DNA of 64,000 bases from contig NZ_NIJK01000047.1 of the NCBI RefSeq assembly GCF_002836975.1, positions 309,574 to 373,573 on the forward strand. Direction: 5' to 3'. A model generated the notes under the pieces. The model did no database searches and was not told the DNA's origin. It worked only from the letters and a program-made list of their open reading frames with translations. Made by a program: the position numbers and the translations under genes. Positions 9,268 to 16,263 of the stretch are shown one piece after another (position 1 is the stretch's first letter; the number at the start of each line of letters is the position of its first letter). Source of the stretch: Shewanella indica (GTDB lineage: Bacteria; Pseudomonadota; Gammaproteobacteria; Enterobacterales; Shewanellaceae).

Positions 9268-10297
9268 TGAGGTTTATCAACGCATTCAGCAGAATCTGGA
9301 GCAACATCTCTACCAGCTGCCCCCAAGGGTGCAGGGCCATTACGGGATCCGCCTCTATCGGATGACAGGTGACGAGCAGTACGCCAACGCCGCCTTGGTG
9401 GATCTGTTTGCGGTTACTGAAGCGCAAAGCTTCTATGCCTGCCAACTGGACGACCCTGAATTTGTCAAAAGTGAATCGCTCAAGGCGATATCCCAACTGG
9501 GCAATGGCCCCCGGGCCAAGGCACGCAAAAAAGCGCTCAAACCCTTCCCCGAATTTCTGTTTTATACCGATGTGCTGCTGCGCTACGCCAGCCGTATAAA
9601 TGAGTTTGGTTTTACCGGCCCCTGCCACGACAAGTTGCTCAAAGGGCTCAAAAGTACAGATCTGGAGCACGGCCTGACCGACGAAGCCATGATTGAAGCC
9701 TGGGCGGCGCAGCTGATCAATTATGTTTACTGGGCCAAGCAACTTGGCGTTGGCGATTACCTGGAAGACTACAAAGCCGCCTTCAAACGTGTCTACCCGG
9801 ATGCCGAGGATGGCAAGCTCAGTAAGGCACAATATCGCAATAAGCTCTATGGCATGACTCACTTTATCTTCGCCGCCAGTGAATACTATCAGCACCCGGT
9901 AGATGCCAAGGAGTTCGCCTGGATCCTCGACTACTTCGAAGCCAACCGCCAGCGGATCCTCAGTGATGCCACCGACGATATTATTGCCGAAGTAGGAATA
10001 AGCTATCTGCTCGCCGGCAAGGACAAAGATCATCCCATGGTGAAAGCCACCCAGGCGCACATCATCAAGTCCTTCGATCCTGAGGTAGACTTTATTCGCT
10101 CCCCTAAAGGTAACCCGGCGCTGGCCCTGGGGGAACACCGTAATGTGCTGGCGATGATGCTGCTCAAATGGCCGGAAAAACTGCATAAAGGCCCCTATTT
10201 GAGTGAGCTCAAGGCGACCCGGAAATACCTGCCGATGCAGGTGACGCCACTCGAGTCGGTCAAACAGGCGACCGAGTCGACGAAAAAGGCTAAATAG
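9173..10297 (+). CDS. Secreted DUF3541-like protein
   Basis: 374 residues from the ATG at 9173, placed by a strong GGAGGA ending 6 bases upstream and by a clean signal peptide (MPILKRTGQLTLALCLGVMS, cleavage near TLAA). The mature protein is helical and rich in Tyr, Trp and Leu (GHYGIRLYRMTGDEQYANAA, NYVYWAKQLGVGDYLEDY, AEVGISYLLAGKDKDHP). It resembles the DUF3541 family of Vibrio and Shewanella (recalled, moderate certainty); function unknown. The repeated helix pairs suggest an alpha/alpha toroid or tetratricopeptide-like fold. It starts inside the 3' end of the M3-like gene, which implies translational coupling, and is the last gene of the ligase operon. Confidence 0.75.
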   Translation: MPILKRTGQLTLALCLGVMSSTLAAKSQPSADEVYQRIQQNLEQHLYQLPPRVQGHYGIRLYRMTGDEQYANAALVDLFAVTEAQSFYACQLDDPEFVKSESLKAISQLGNGPRAKARKKALKPFPEFLFYTDVLLRYASRINEFGFTGPCHDKLLKGLKSTDLEHGLTDEAMIEAWAAQLINYVYWAKQLGVGDYLEDYKAAFKRVYPDAEDGKLSKAQYRNKLYGMTHFIFAASEYYQHPVDAKEFAWILDYFEANRQRILSDATDDIIAEVGISYLLAGKDKDHPMVKATQAHIIKSFDPEVDFIRSPKGNPALALGEHRNVLAMMLLKWPEKLHKGPYLSELKATRKYLPMQVTPLESVKQATESTKKAK

Positions 10298-10355
10298 TTT
10301 GAAAAACTGGCAGTTTCCACCCATGATAGGCCGAAATCTGACGAGTTTTTAGAAA

Positions 10356-11252
10356 ATGAACAGACCCAAGTCCACATTGGAACAGTGGCGGATCCTGCAG
10401 GCCGTCGTCGACTTCGGTGGTTACGCCCAGGCCGCCGAGCAGCTCAACAAGAGCCAATCATCCCTCAACCATGCTGTGGCCAAGCTGCAGCATCAGTTGG
10501 GGATCCAACTCCTCGAAGTGCGTGGCCGCAAGGCCTATCTGACCGAATGCGGCGAAGTATTGCTGCGCCGCTCTCGTCACGTCACTCAAGCTGTGGGGGA
10601 ATTGGAGCAGCTCGCCAGCAATCTGGAACAGGGCTGGGAGCCGAGTCTGAGTATCGCCAGGGAGCTGGTCTACCCCATGGAAACCCTGACCGAGGCGCTG
10701 GCCGCCTTTCTGCCCCAAAGCCGCGGAACCCGGGTCACAGTGCGGGACACAGTGATCAGCGGCACCCAGGAGATGATCAAAAACCATCAGGTGGATATTG
10801 CGATTTGCGGTACCCCGCCCATGGGTTATATCTCTGAGCCCCTTTGCGACTTGGACTTCTACCTGCTCTGCCACCCTTCCCATCCGCTGGCGGCTCAAGT
10901 GGAAATTGAAGATGACAGAGTGCTGGCCCAGCATCTGCAAATTGTGATCAAAGATACCGGCGTCAATAGTCAGCAGGAAATCGGCTGGCTCAAGGCCGAG
11001 CAGCGCTGGACCGTCAGCAACTTCCACGAAGCCAAGGTGATCCTGGCCAAAGGCATAGGTTTTTGCTGGATCCCGGCGCATCTGGTAAAGCAGGAGCTGG
11101 AAAATGGAGAGTTGGTACGGCTCAGTCTCAAAGGTTCCAGCAGCCGCAAGATACTGCTCAGTCTGGTGGTGCCACAGAGAGATAAACAAGGCCCGGCCTG
11201 TAAGCTGCTGGAATCACTGATCCTGGCTCAACATAAATCTGGCTCAGTATAA
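10356..11252 (+). CDS. LysR-family transcriptional regulator
   Basis: 298 residues, normal for the family. The winged helix-turn-helix is at about 6-65 (QWRILQAVVDFGGYAQAAEQ, then LNKSQSSLNHAVAKLQHQLG), followed by a linker helix and a periplasmic-binding-like effector domain from about 90 (SLSIARELVYPMETLTEALA, VDIAICGTPPMG). It starts 58 bases after the DUF3541-like gene on the same strand, so it may be co-transcribed with or regulate the ligase operon. The effector is unknown. Confidence 0.94.
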   Translation: MNRPKSTLEQWRILQAVVDFGGYAQAAEQLNKSQSSLNHAVAKLQHQLGIQLLEVRGRKAYLTECGEVLLRRSRHVTQAVGELEQLASNLEQGWEPSLSIARELVYPMETLTEALAAFLPQSRGTRVTVRDTVISGTQEMIKNHQVDIAICGTPPMGYISEPLCDLDFYLLCHPSHPLAAQVEIEDDRVLAQHLQIVIKDTGVNSQQEIGWLKAEQRWTVSNFHEAKVILAKGIGFCWIPAHLVKQELENGELVRLSLKGSSSRKILLSLVVPQRDKQGPACKLLESLILAQHKSGSV

Positions 11253-11680
11253 ATCTGAGCTCATTATAAATAGTAAGAAACGGAGCAACTTCATCTTTAC
11301 CCTGTGTCCGTAAGGTATGACGTCACGAATATCAGTTAGAAAGTGACTCGAACTGCTCCGGAAGCACACCATAACGCTGGTTTTTCACACAGTATTATTG
11401 AGGTTTTGACAAAAGCCCCGGAAATTTTAAGATAATCTGGCGCATTATTTCTGTAACATCACAGAAAATATCATTAAAGTCATATAGATATAAAACACTG
11501 TTAGTAGATAATAGGTTTGGAAACCGCGTATGTGCGTTTAGCTGCGAGGGATATTAGGACTAAAGCCTATTTAACCAATCGATACAAATAGATAGGATAC
11601 AAAAAAATAGCGATGCGCGTTTCACTCCTCCGAGGACTAAAACGCGTAAGCGTACTATACAACTGTTAGGCATACGGAAT
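11253..11680. other. AT-rich spacer before the lipoprotein gene, with attC-like features
   Basis: 428 bases without a supported gene. The composition shifts to AT-rich from about 11390. The last 110 bases contain a hairpin (CGCGTTT near 11618 pairing with AAACGCG near 11640) and end in an integron-type core GTTAGGC at 11665-11671, ten bases before the next ATG. No terminator for the LysR gene is evident. Confidence 0.5.
11569..11671 (+). repeat. Possible integron attC-like recombination site
   Basis: ATTTAAC at 11569-11575 fits the inverse core RYYYAAC and GTTAGGC at 11665-11671 fits the core GTTRRRY. The 103-base span is within the known attC range. Between them is an imperfect palindrome (CGCGTTT...AAACGCG around a CCTCCGAGG loop). 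The ORF begins 10 bases after the core, as in gene cassettes. No integrase gene is present, and the match of the outer arms is poor, so this is tentative. Confidence 0.33.
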
Positions 11681-12226
11681 ATGAATCGAGTTAAGTCTTA
11701 TATTATTGCAATTTTTCTAGTATCAGTTGCTGGGTGTAAATCAACTTCAGAAAAAGAAGATGAAAGTCTTGCTTTACGAAAATCAACACCAATTCAACTG
11801 TTCATGGGGACATGTGTAGTTGGTCGCCAAAGCCCAGCGGCTCTTGAAGAGTCAGCTAAAAGAAAAGGTTTCGTACTCGCTCCTAAACAAATTGCTCAAA
11901 ATTACTTAAAGGGCAATGCTGGTAAAGCGTGGCACTTGAATAATAGTGAGGGTAGTTTCGGGTTAGCACTACTGCAAAATAAACTTTGTTCCCTATACGT
12001 ACATCAAGGTGACCCAAATACTATTCAAGCGGGCATGGAGGCTTGGTTACCACCCAAAGGTAGCGGTTTTACATATAAAAAAGAACTAATTTCTCAATCT
12101 GCCAACCTGAGTACAACTTCATATACATTGTATCAAGGCAGTAGTTTTCTAGAGCAATGGGTAATAACAATAAATAGTGCTAAACCTAGTGATTTAGTTG
12201 CTGTAATGTCATACAAAGGCGTCTAG
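11681..12226 (+). CDS. AT-rich small lipoprotein, probable foreign gene
   Basis: 181 residues. The N-terminus is a lipoprotein signal (MNRVKSYIIAIFLVSVAG, then Cys19) followed by a charged linker. The mature part contains IQLFMGTCVVGRQSPAALEE, a conserved-looking GTCV, a second Cys (NKLCSLYVHQGD) and a C-terminal strand-rich region. It vaguely recalls the short NMCC_0638-type lipoproteins; I do not claim membership. Base composition is clearly AT-rich, with A/T-ending codons (tta, aaa, aat) unlike all neighbours. Together with the attC-like core just upstream this points to a captured cassette. Function unknown; probably anchored in the inner or outer membrane facing the periplasm. Confidence 0.72.
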   Translation: MNRVKSYIIAIFLVSVAGCKSTSEKEDESLALRKSTPIQLFMGTCVVGRQSPAALEESAKRKGFVLAPKQIAQNYLKGNAGKAWHLNNSEGSFGLALLQNKLCSLYVHQGDPNTIQAGMEAWLPPKGSGFTYKKELISQSANLSTTSYTLYQGSSFLEQWVITINSAKPSDLVAVMSYKGV

Positions 12227-12284
12227 TATGCCTTGCGAGAATATGGACACCCAGCGTTAATGATGCGGAAGTAAACCCCCGACT

Positions 12285-12308
12285 ATGCTTTGTTAAGCAT
12301 TTAACAAG
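12285..12308. repeat. Hairpin with attC-like core motifs after the lipoprotein gene
   Basis: ATGCTT-TGTT-AAGCAT forms a perfect 6-base-pair stem. GTTAAGC (12292-12298, fits GTTRRRY) is immediately followed by ATTTAAC (12299-12305, fits RYYYAAC). TTGTTAA and TTAACAA also form an inverted repeat. It could be the 3' boundary of the inserted cassette or only a weak terminator. Confidence 0.35.
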
Positions 12309-12366
12309 AAGGTTATTATGCCGCGCCATCGCCGAACTCAAATTGGCCTTGAAGATATGTGAAGCG

Positions 12367-13749
12367 CTAACGACTCTCATCCCGAATGCGTTGCGCCTGT
12401 TGTTGCTCAGCGGCTATCACATCGGCAACTGAACCCGACTCAAGCTGCAACTCGGCCTTGGGTGGACTGAAAGTCTGTTCATTCAAGGCATTTGACTGCT
12501 GTGCTATGGCGCCCATCAGACGAGACAGGCCTATGGGAAAGTTTGCAGAGTCGCCGGCCTTGGGATCAAAGGAAGGCGCGGACTTTTCAGCAGCCGGATC
12601 TGCGGCTCCCAACAGGTTTTGACTCAGCTCAGGCTTTGGCGCGGCGGCAAGTCTCTGGATCCCGGCCTCTTCTCTTGCCTGGTTATATTTACGCATTGCC
12701 TCGGCGGCGACCCGGATATCGGCCACGGAGGGATCGACAGGTGCCATCGCCGCCGCATAGACCTGTTTCATTTTCGCCATGGTCGCCAGTGGATCGCCGT
12801 TCACTACAGAGACATCTATCTGAACTTCACCTTCCACCGCGTAACGTTTGCCATCGGGTCCTTTCTCGAATTCAAATGCCGGTTGTCCGGCATGGATCCC
12901 GCCTACCGCGGCATGAGCCTGTTCATGGGAGCGCACCAGGGTATCGCGCTTCATCAGGGAGTCGATCTCCCGCTCAAACGCCTGTTGCTCACGACTCTCA
13001 CGGTTCTGCTGCTGTTTCTGTTGCGCCTCATCCGGCTTGGGTTCAGCGGCGCTTGTCTTATTCGGCTCCCCGGTTGACTGATGAGCTGCCCCATAATCCC
13101 CTTCTTTTACTTCGCTGCCTGCCTGGCTCGATGAGCGACTCGAAGAGCTGCCGGAAGTGTTGCCAAAAGCCTGTTCTGCCCCACTCATAGAGTTGGCGGA
13201 AGTATTTGTGCCATTAAAAGCGGGAACCTCAGGAGCTTCTCCCGCTAAAGTCACTGGTATCGCAGGGCCGCCGGCAACATCTGCACCTTGGCCGGAAAAG
13301 GCAGATGCTTGAGCCGATGTCCCCACGAGCGGCATCGATGCTTGAACCTCTCCGTGCCAATGGCCGGAGCTGGACAAGGCCGCTGCCCCAAGGGCTCCTT
13401 TAGTCAAACTGACGAGTGCTTCCCGCGGCGGCTTTGCAATTTGAGGCTCTGAATGTTGCGCAGCTGAACCTTGGTGCGGGCTCGAATTGACTGAACTTAT
13501 ATTGACTGGGCTTTGATTTCCCGAGCTCGGGTTTATTGGGCTCGGGTTTATTGAGCTGGGCTTTACGCCACTTATCTGAGAGGGATTTTCCTGAGAGGGA
13601 TTTTGACTGGCGGAGATTTTACCGGCAGGGTGGGCGCTGAGAGGCGATTGGTTTATGGAGCTGCCACTGCTTAAGTTGGCAATTGACGAGCTTGGCCGCC
13701 GGGACACGGCTGTTGCCGTCAGCCCCGCGCCGGCCAGCGCGCCAACCAT
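12367..13749 (-). CDS. SprA-related putative metalloprotease
   Basis: 460 residues. The C-terminal third matches the SprA-related family: RSHEQAHAAVGG with HEXXH at 275-279, then FEFEKGPDGKRYAVEGEVQI, DVSVVNGDPLATMAKMKQVY and ADIRVAAEAMRKYNQAR. The N-terminal half is low complexity (Ser, Asn, Pro, Gln, Ala). It includes a run of near-repeats at 45-95 of the types NPSQ, NPSP and NPSS, encoded by degenerate 9- to 15-base units (13465-13617). Conserved HEXXH in this family suggests zinc binding, but no substrate is established. It follows the small gene at 13753 with 3 bases between them, so the two form an operon. Confidence 0.85.
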   Translation of the reverse strand: MVGALAGAGLTATAVSRRPSSSIANLSSGSSINQSPLSAHPAGKISASQNPSQENPSQISGVKPSSINPSPINPSSGNQSPVNISSVNSSPHQGSAAQHSEPQIAKPPREALVSLTKGALGAAALSSSGHWHGEVQASMPLVGTSAQASAFSGQGADVAGGPAIPVTLAGEAPEVPAFNGTNTSANSMSGAEQAFGNTSGSSSSRSSSQAGSEVKEGDYGAAHQSTGEPNKTSAAEPKPDEAQQKQQQNRESREQQAFEREIDSLMKRDTLVRSHEQAHAAVGGIHAGQPAFEFEKGPDGKRYAVEGEVQIDVSVVNGDPLATMAKMKQVYAAAMAPVDPSVADIRVAAEAMRKYNQAREEAGIQRLAAAPKPELSQNLLGAADPAAEKSAPSFDPKAGDSANFPIGLSRLMGAIAQQSNALNEQTFSPPKAELQLESGSVADVIAAEQQQAQRIRDESR

Positions 13750-13752
13750 ATA

Positions 13753-14007
13753 TTACACCTCGATATCTATGATACTGCCCAAGGTGTCGGATGCGCGTTC
13801 AATCACCTCTACTGAAGCTTGACCCTGGGCCTTGGATTCCAATGCCGATACCAGTGCCGAGGTTTTATCTGCCTCCTCAACTGGGCGGGCCGAATCGGCC
13901 TGCTGCGCAGGTGCCGGACGGGCGATATCCACTGTTGCCTGAGTCAGGCCGGACTGGGCGCTTTGCAGCCCTTGAACTCCCGCCGAAAAAGCCGATGGAA
14001 TTTGCAT
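13753..14007 (-). CDS. Small conserved-looking protein upstream of the SprA-like gene
   Basis: 84 residues with an AGGGG ribosome site about 7 bases before the ATG. The sequence is Ala/Gln-rich and predicted helical. Its start (MQIPSAFSAGVQGLQSAQSG) resembles the N-terminal amphipathic helix of flagellar axial proteins, though this is only a visual likeness. No membrane segment or signal peptide. It is 3 bases from the SprA-like gene, so probably co-expressed and perhaps a partner. Function unknown. Confidence 0.65.
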   Translation of the reverse strand: MQIPSAFSAGVQGLQSAQSGLTQATVDIARPAPAQQADSARPVEEADKTSALVSALESKAQGQASVEVIERASDTLGSIIDIEV

Positions 14008-14045
14008 GATTGCCCCTTGTCTGTATTGGACTGTGGATTGTCGTT

Positions 14046-14082
14046 CTGTGGTTAAAATCAGTTGCTACCATTTCAACCACAG
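14046..14082. repeat. 13-base-pair inverted repeat between thiH and the small gene at 13753
   Basis: CTGTGGTTAAAAT (14046-14058) and ATTTCAACCACAG (14070-14082) are complementary except for one G-U pair, with an 11-base loop. No T-run follows on either strand, so it is a poor intrinsic terminator. It could be an operator or a structured 5' leader of the small-gene transcript. Confidence 0.5.
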
Positions 14083-14131
14083 CTTTGAACGATTATTGGT
14101 CAATTCGATGCAGATGTACAGCCCGAAAGGT

Positions 14132-15289
14132 TCATGCGCCTTGATGGGTTACCGCAAAAGAGGCGCCTGCGAACCAACTCGCGTCCCAATCTTTCCACAC
14201 AGGTTGCATGCCTTGTGCTCGAATGGCGCTGACTACCTCAGGGACAGTTCGCTCATCACTTATCTGGAACTGATCCAGCTGCAACTTGGGATTGCTGTAA
14301 CCACCTGGCTCTGTTGAGCTGGCGGCACTCACATGAGTGATCCCAAGGGGCAATAGATTGTCCCTGAGTGAGGCGCTCTCCCGGGTAGAGAGACTCAACT
14401 CCAGCGCCGGGCTGAACAAGCGCATGGCGCAGATTAACTGCACCAATCCGGCATCATCCAGAGTCACAGCCGGCGTTACCCCACCAACGCACGGCCTGAG
14501 CCTTGGCAGCGACACGCTGAAGCGGCTACGCCAGTACTTTTGCTGCAGATAGTCCAGGTGTAATCCCATCAGTGCCGAGTCCAGGCGCCAATCATCCAGC
14601 CCGAGCAAAACCCCCAGGCCTATCTTGTCGACCCCGGCCCTGGCGGCCCTGTCCGGTGTATTAAGCCTGAAACTAAAGTCCTTTTTATTGCCTCTGAGAT
14701 GATGGCGGTCATAGGTGGCGGGCTGATAGGTTTCCTGATATACCATCACGGCATCCAGTCCCTCATCAACCAGGCGCCGATAGCCCGCTTCGGCGAGGGG
14801 TTGCACTTCAATCGCCAGATAGCTGAAGTCCTGCTTGAACCTCAAAAGCGCCTTGGCAAAATAATCCAGCCCTACCTTGGTTTCATGTTCGCCGGAAACC
14901 AGCAATACAGAATCAAAGCCGCGCTGCTTGAGAATGGCAATTTCAGCATCCAGTTCGGCCTGGCTTAGGGTCTTGCGGCGAATTTTATTGCTCATGCTGA
15001 AACCGCAGTAGTCGCAATCATTGGCGCATAGATTGGAAACATAGAGCGGCGCATAGAGACCTATGTTGGCGCCGAACTTCTTGCGGGTGAGCGCTGCAGA
15101 GAGCTGCGCCATAGGCTCGAGAAATTCCCGGGCCGCCGGTGACAAAAGAATGGGCAAGGCCGAGGGATTGTGCGCTATCGTCTCGGGCCGCGCCAGACAA
15201 CGCTCAACCTCGGCGGCGCTGACACTGGCAATAGCAAGGCGCAGTAGATCTCTGTCGATAGCGGTAAAACGCTCGAGAAAATCAGCCAT
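14132..15289 (-). CDS. thiH: 2-iminoacetate synthase ThiH
   Basis: 385 residues. This radical-SAM enzyme cleaves tyrosine to dehydroglycine (2-iminoacetate), used by ThiG for the thiamin thiazole. The CX3CX2C iron-sulfur motif is at C88, C92, C95 within NLCANDCDYCGFS, followed by RKTLSQAELDAEI and VLLVSGEHETKVGLDYF. It overlaps the end of thiG by 8 bases and is the last gene of the riboswitch-led thiamin operon. Confidence 0.96.
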   Translation of the reverse strand: MADFLERFTAIDRDLLRLAIASVSAAEVERCLARPETIAHNPSALPILLSPAAREFLEPMAQLSAALTRKKFGANIGLYAPLYVSNLCANDCDYCGFSMSNKIRRKTLSQAELDAEIAILKQRGFDSVLLVSGEHETKVGLDYFAKALLRFKQDFSYLAIEVQPLAEAGYRRLVDEGLDAVMVYQETYQPATYDRHHLRGNKKDFSFRLNTPDRAARAGVDKIGLGVLLGLDDWRLDSALMGLHLDYLQQKYWRSRFSVSLPRLRPCVGGVTPAVTLDDAGLVQLICAMRLFSPALELSLSTRESASLRDNLLPLGITHVSAASSTEPGGYSNPKLQLDQFQISDERTVPEVVSAIRAQGMQPVWKDWDASWFAGASFAVTHQGA

Positions 15290-16061
15290 GGTTTTCTCCC
15301 AGATTGAGAAACCCGGTCAGCGGACTGGTGTTTTGGGCTCGATTGCTGATGGCCCCAAGTCCGGCAAGATAGGCCGCTCGCCCGGCGCGCACCGCATCTT
15401 TGAAGCTACTCGCCATGGTCACGGGATCCAAGCTGGAGGCGATGGCAGTATTAACCAGCACGGCATCGGCGCCCAACTCCATTGCCCGCATCGCCTGAGA
15501 CGGCGCCCCAATCCCGGCATCCACCACCACAGGTACATTGGCCTGCTCTATGATGATCTTCAAAAAGGGTTCTGTGGCCAGCCCCTGATTGGAACCTATG
15601 GGACTGCCAAGCGGCATCACGGCGGCGCAGCCTACCTCTTCGAGGCGCAAGCACAGCACGGGATCGGCATGCACATAAGGCAGTACGGTAAAGCCATCGC
15701 TGCACAAGACTCGGGCCGCTTCCAGTGTTTCTACCGGATCCGGCAATAGATAACGGGGATCCGGGTGGATCTCCAGCTTCAATAGTTGAGTGCCCAGCAT
15801 CTCCCGCGCCAGCTCGGCAGCAAAAATTGCCTCCCTGGCATTGCGGGCCCCGGCGGTATTGGGCAGCAGCTGCACGCCGCGCTCTTTGAGCGGTGCCAGC
15901 AATTCATCACTGCCCTGGTTAAAATCGAGCCGCTTCATCGCCACAGTAACCAACTCGGCGCCGCTGGCCACGAGCGAGCGTTGCATCAGCTCTGCCGAAG
16001 CAAACTTGCCGGTGCCGCCAAACAGCCTGGATTGAAACTCAAACTCGCCAATTTGCAACAT
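15282..16061 (-). CDS. thiG: Thiazole synthase ThiG
   Basis: 259 residues from the ATG at 16061, one base after the thiS stop; a longer reading to 16118 would run inside thiS and is rejected. ThiG condenses deoxyxylulose phosphate, iminoacetate and ThiS-thiocarboxylate sulfur into the thiazole ring. The Schiff-base lysine is K95 in LLKLEIHPDPRYLLPD. The phosphate-binding loops VVVDAGIGAPS and ELGADAVLVNTAIA are intact. Confidence 0.96.
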   Translation of the reverse strand: MLQIGEFEFQSRLFGGTGKFASAELMQRSLVASGAELVTVAMKRLDFNQGSDELLAPLKERGVQLLPNTAGARNAREAIFAAELAREMLGTQLLKLEIHPDPRYLLPDPVETLEAARVLCSDGFTVLPYVHADPVLCLRLEEVGCAAVMPLGSPIGSNQGLATEPFLKIIIEQANVPVVVDAGIGAPSQAMRAMELGADAVLVNTAIASSLDPVTMASSFKDAVRAGRAAYLAGLGAISNRAQNTSPLTGFLNLGENHG

Positions 16062-16062
16062 A

Positions 16063-16263
16063 TCAACCTCCGGCAACGGCGGAAAACAGCTCGAGGCTGT
16101 CTCCGCTTTGACATTCAAGCTCTGGCCACTGAGATCTGGGCACTATGGCGCCATTACGCACCAGCGCCACGCTGCCAGGCGCTATCTCACACCACTCGAG
16201 CAGCTGTAACAGCGTCATAGCTTCAGGCAACTCTTTGACTTGATTGTTTATCTTAATTTGCAT
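16063..16263 (-). CDS. thiS: Sulfur carrier protein ThiS
   Basis: 66 residues from the ATG at 16263, which has GAGGAG about 7 bases upstream and overlaps the end of the thiDEF fusion by 11 bases. The ubiquitin-like protein ends in the required Gly-Gly (SAVAGG), which ThiF adenylates and which then carries the thiocarboxylate sulfur for ThiG. The N-terminus MQIKINNQVKELPEAMTLLQ is typical. Confidence 0.95.
   Translation of the reverse strand: MQIKINNQVKELPEAMTLLQLLEWCEIAPGSVALVRNGAIVPRSQWPELECQSGDSLELFSAVAGG

Noticed and set aside
9155..10324. Long minus-strand ORF of 389 codons
   Set aside because: It lies antisense to the DUF3541-like gene, which has a signal peptide and a strong ribosome site; the antisense product shows no family likeness.
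16062..16118. Longer thiG start
   Set aside because: It would run inside thiS; the ATG at 16061 right after the thiS stop matches other ThiG proteins.
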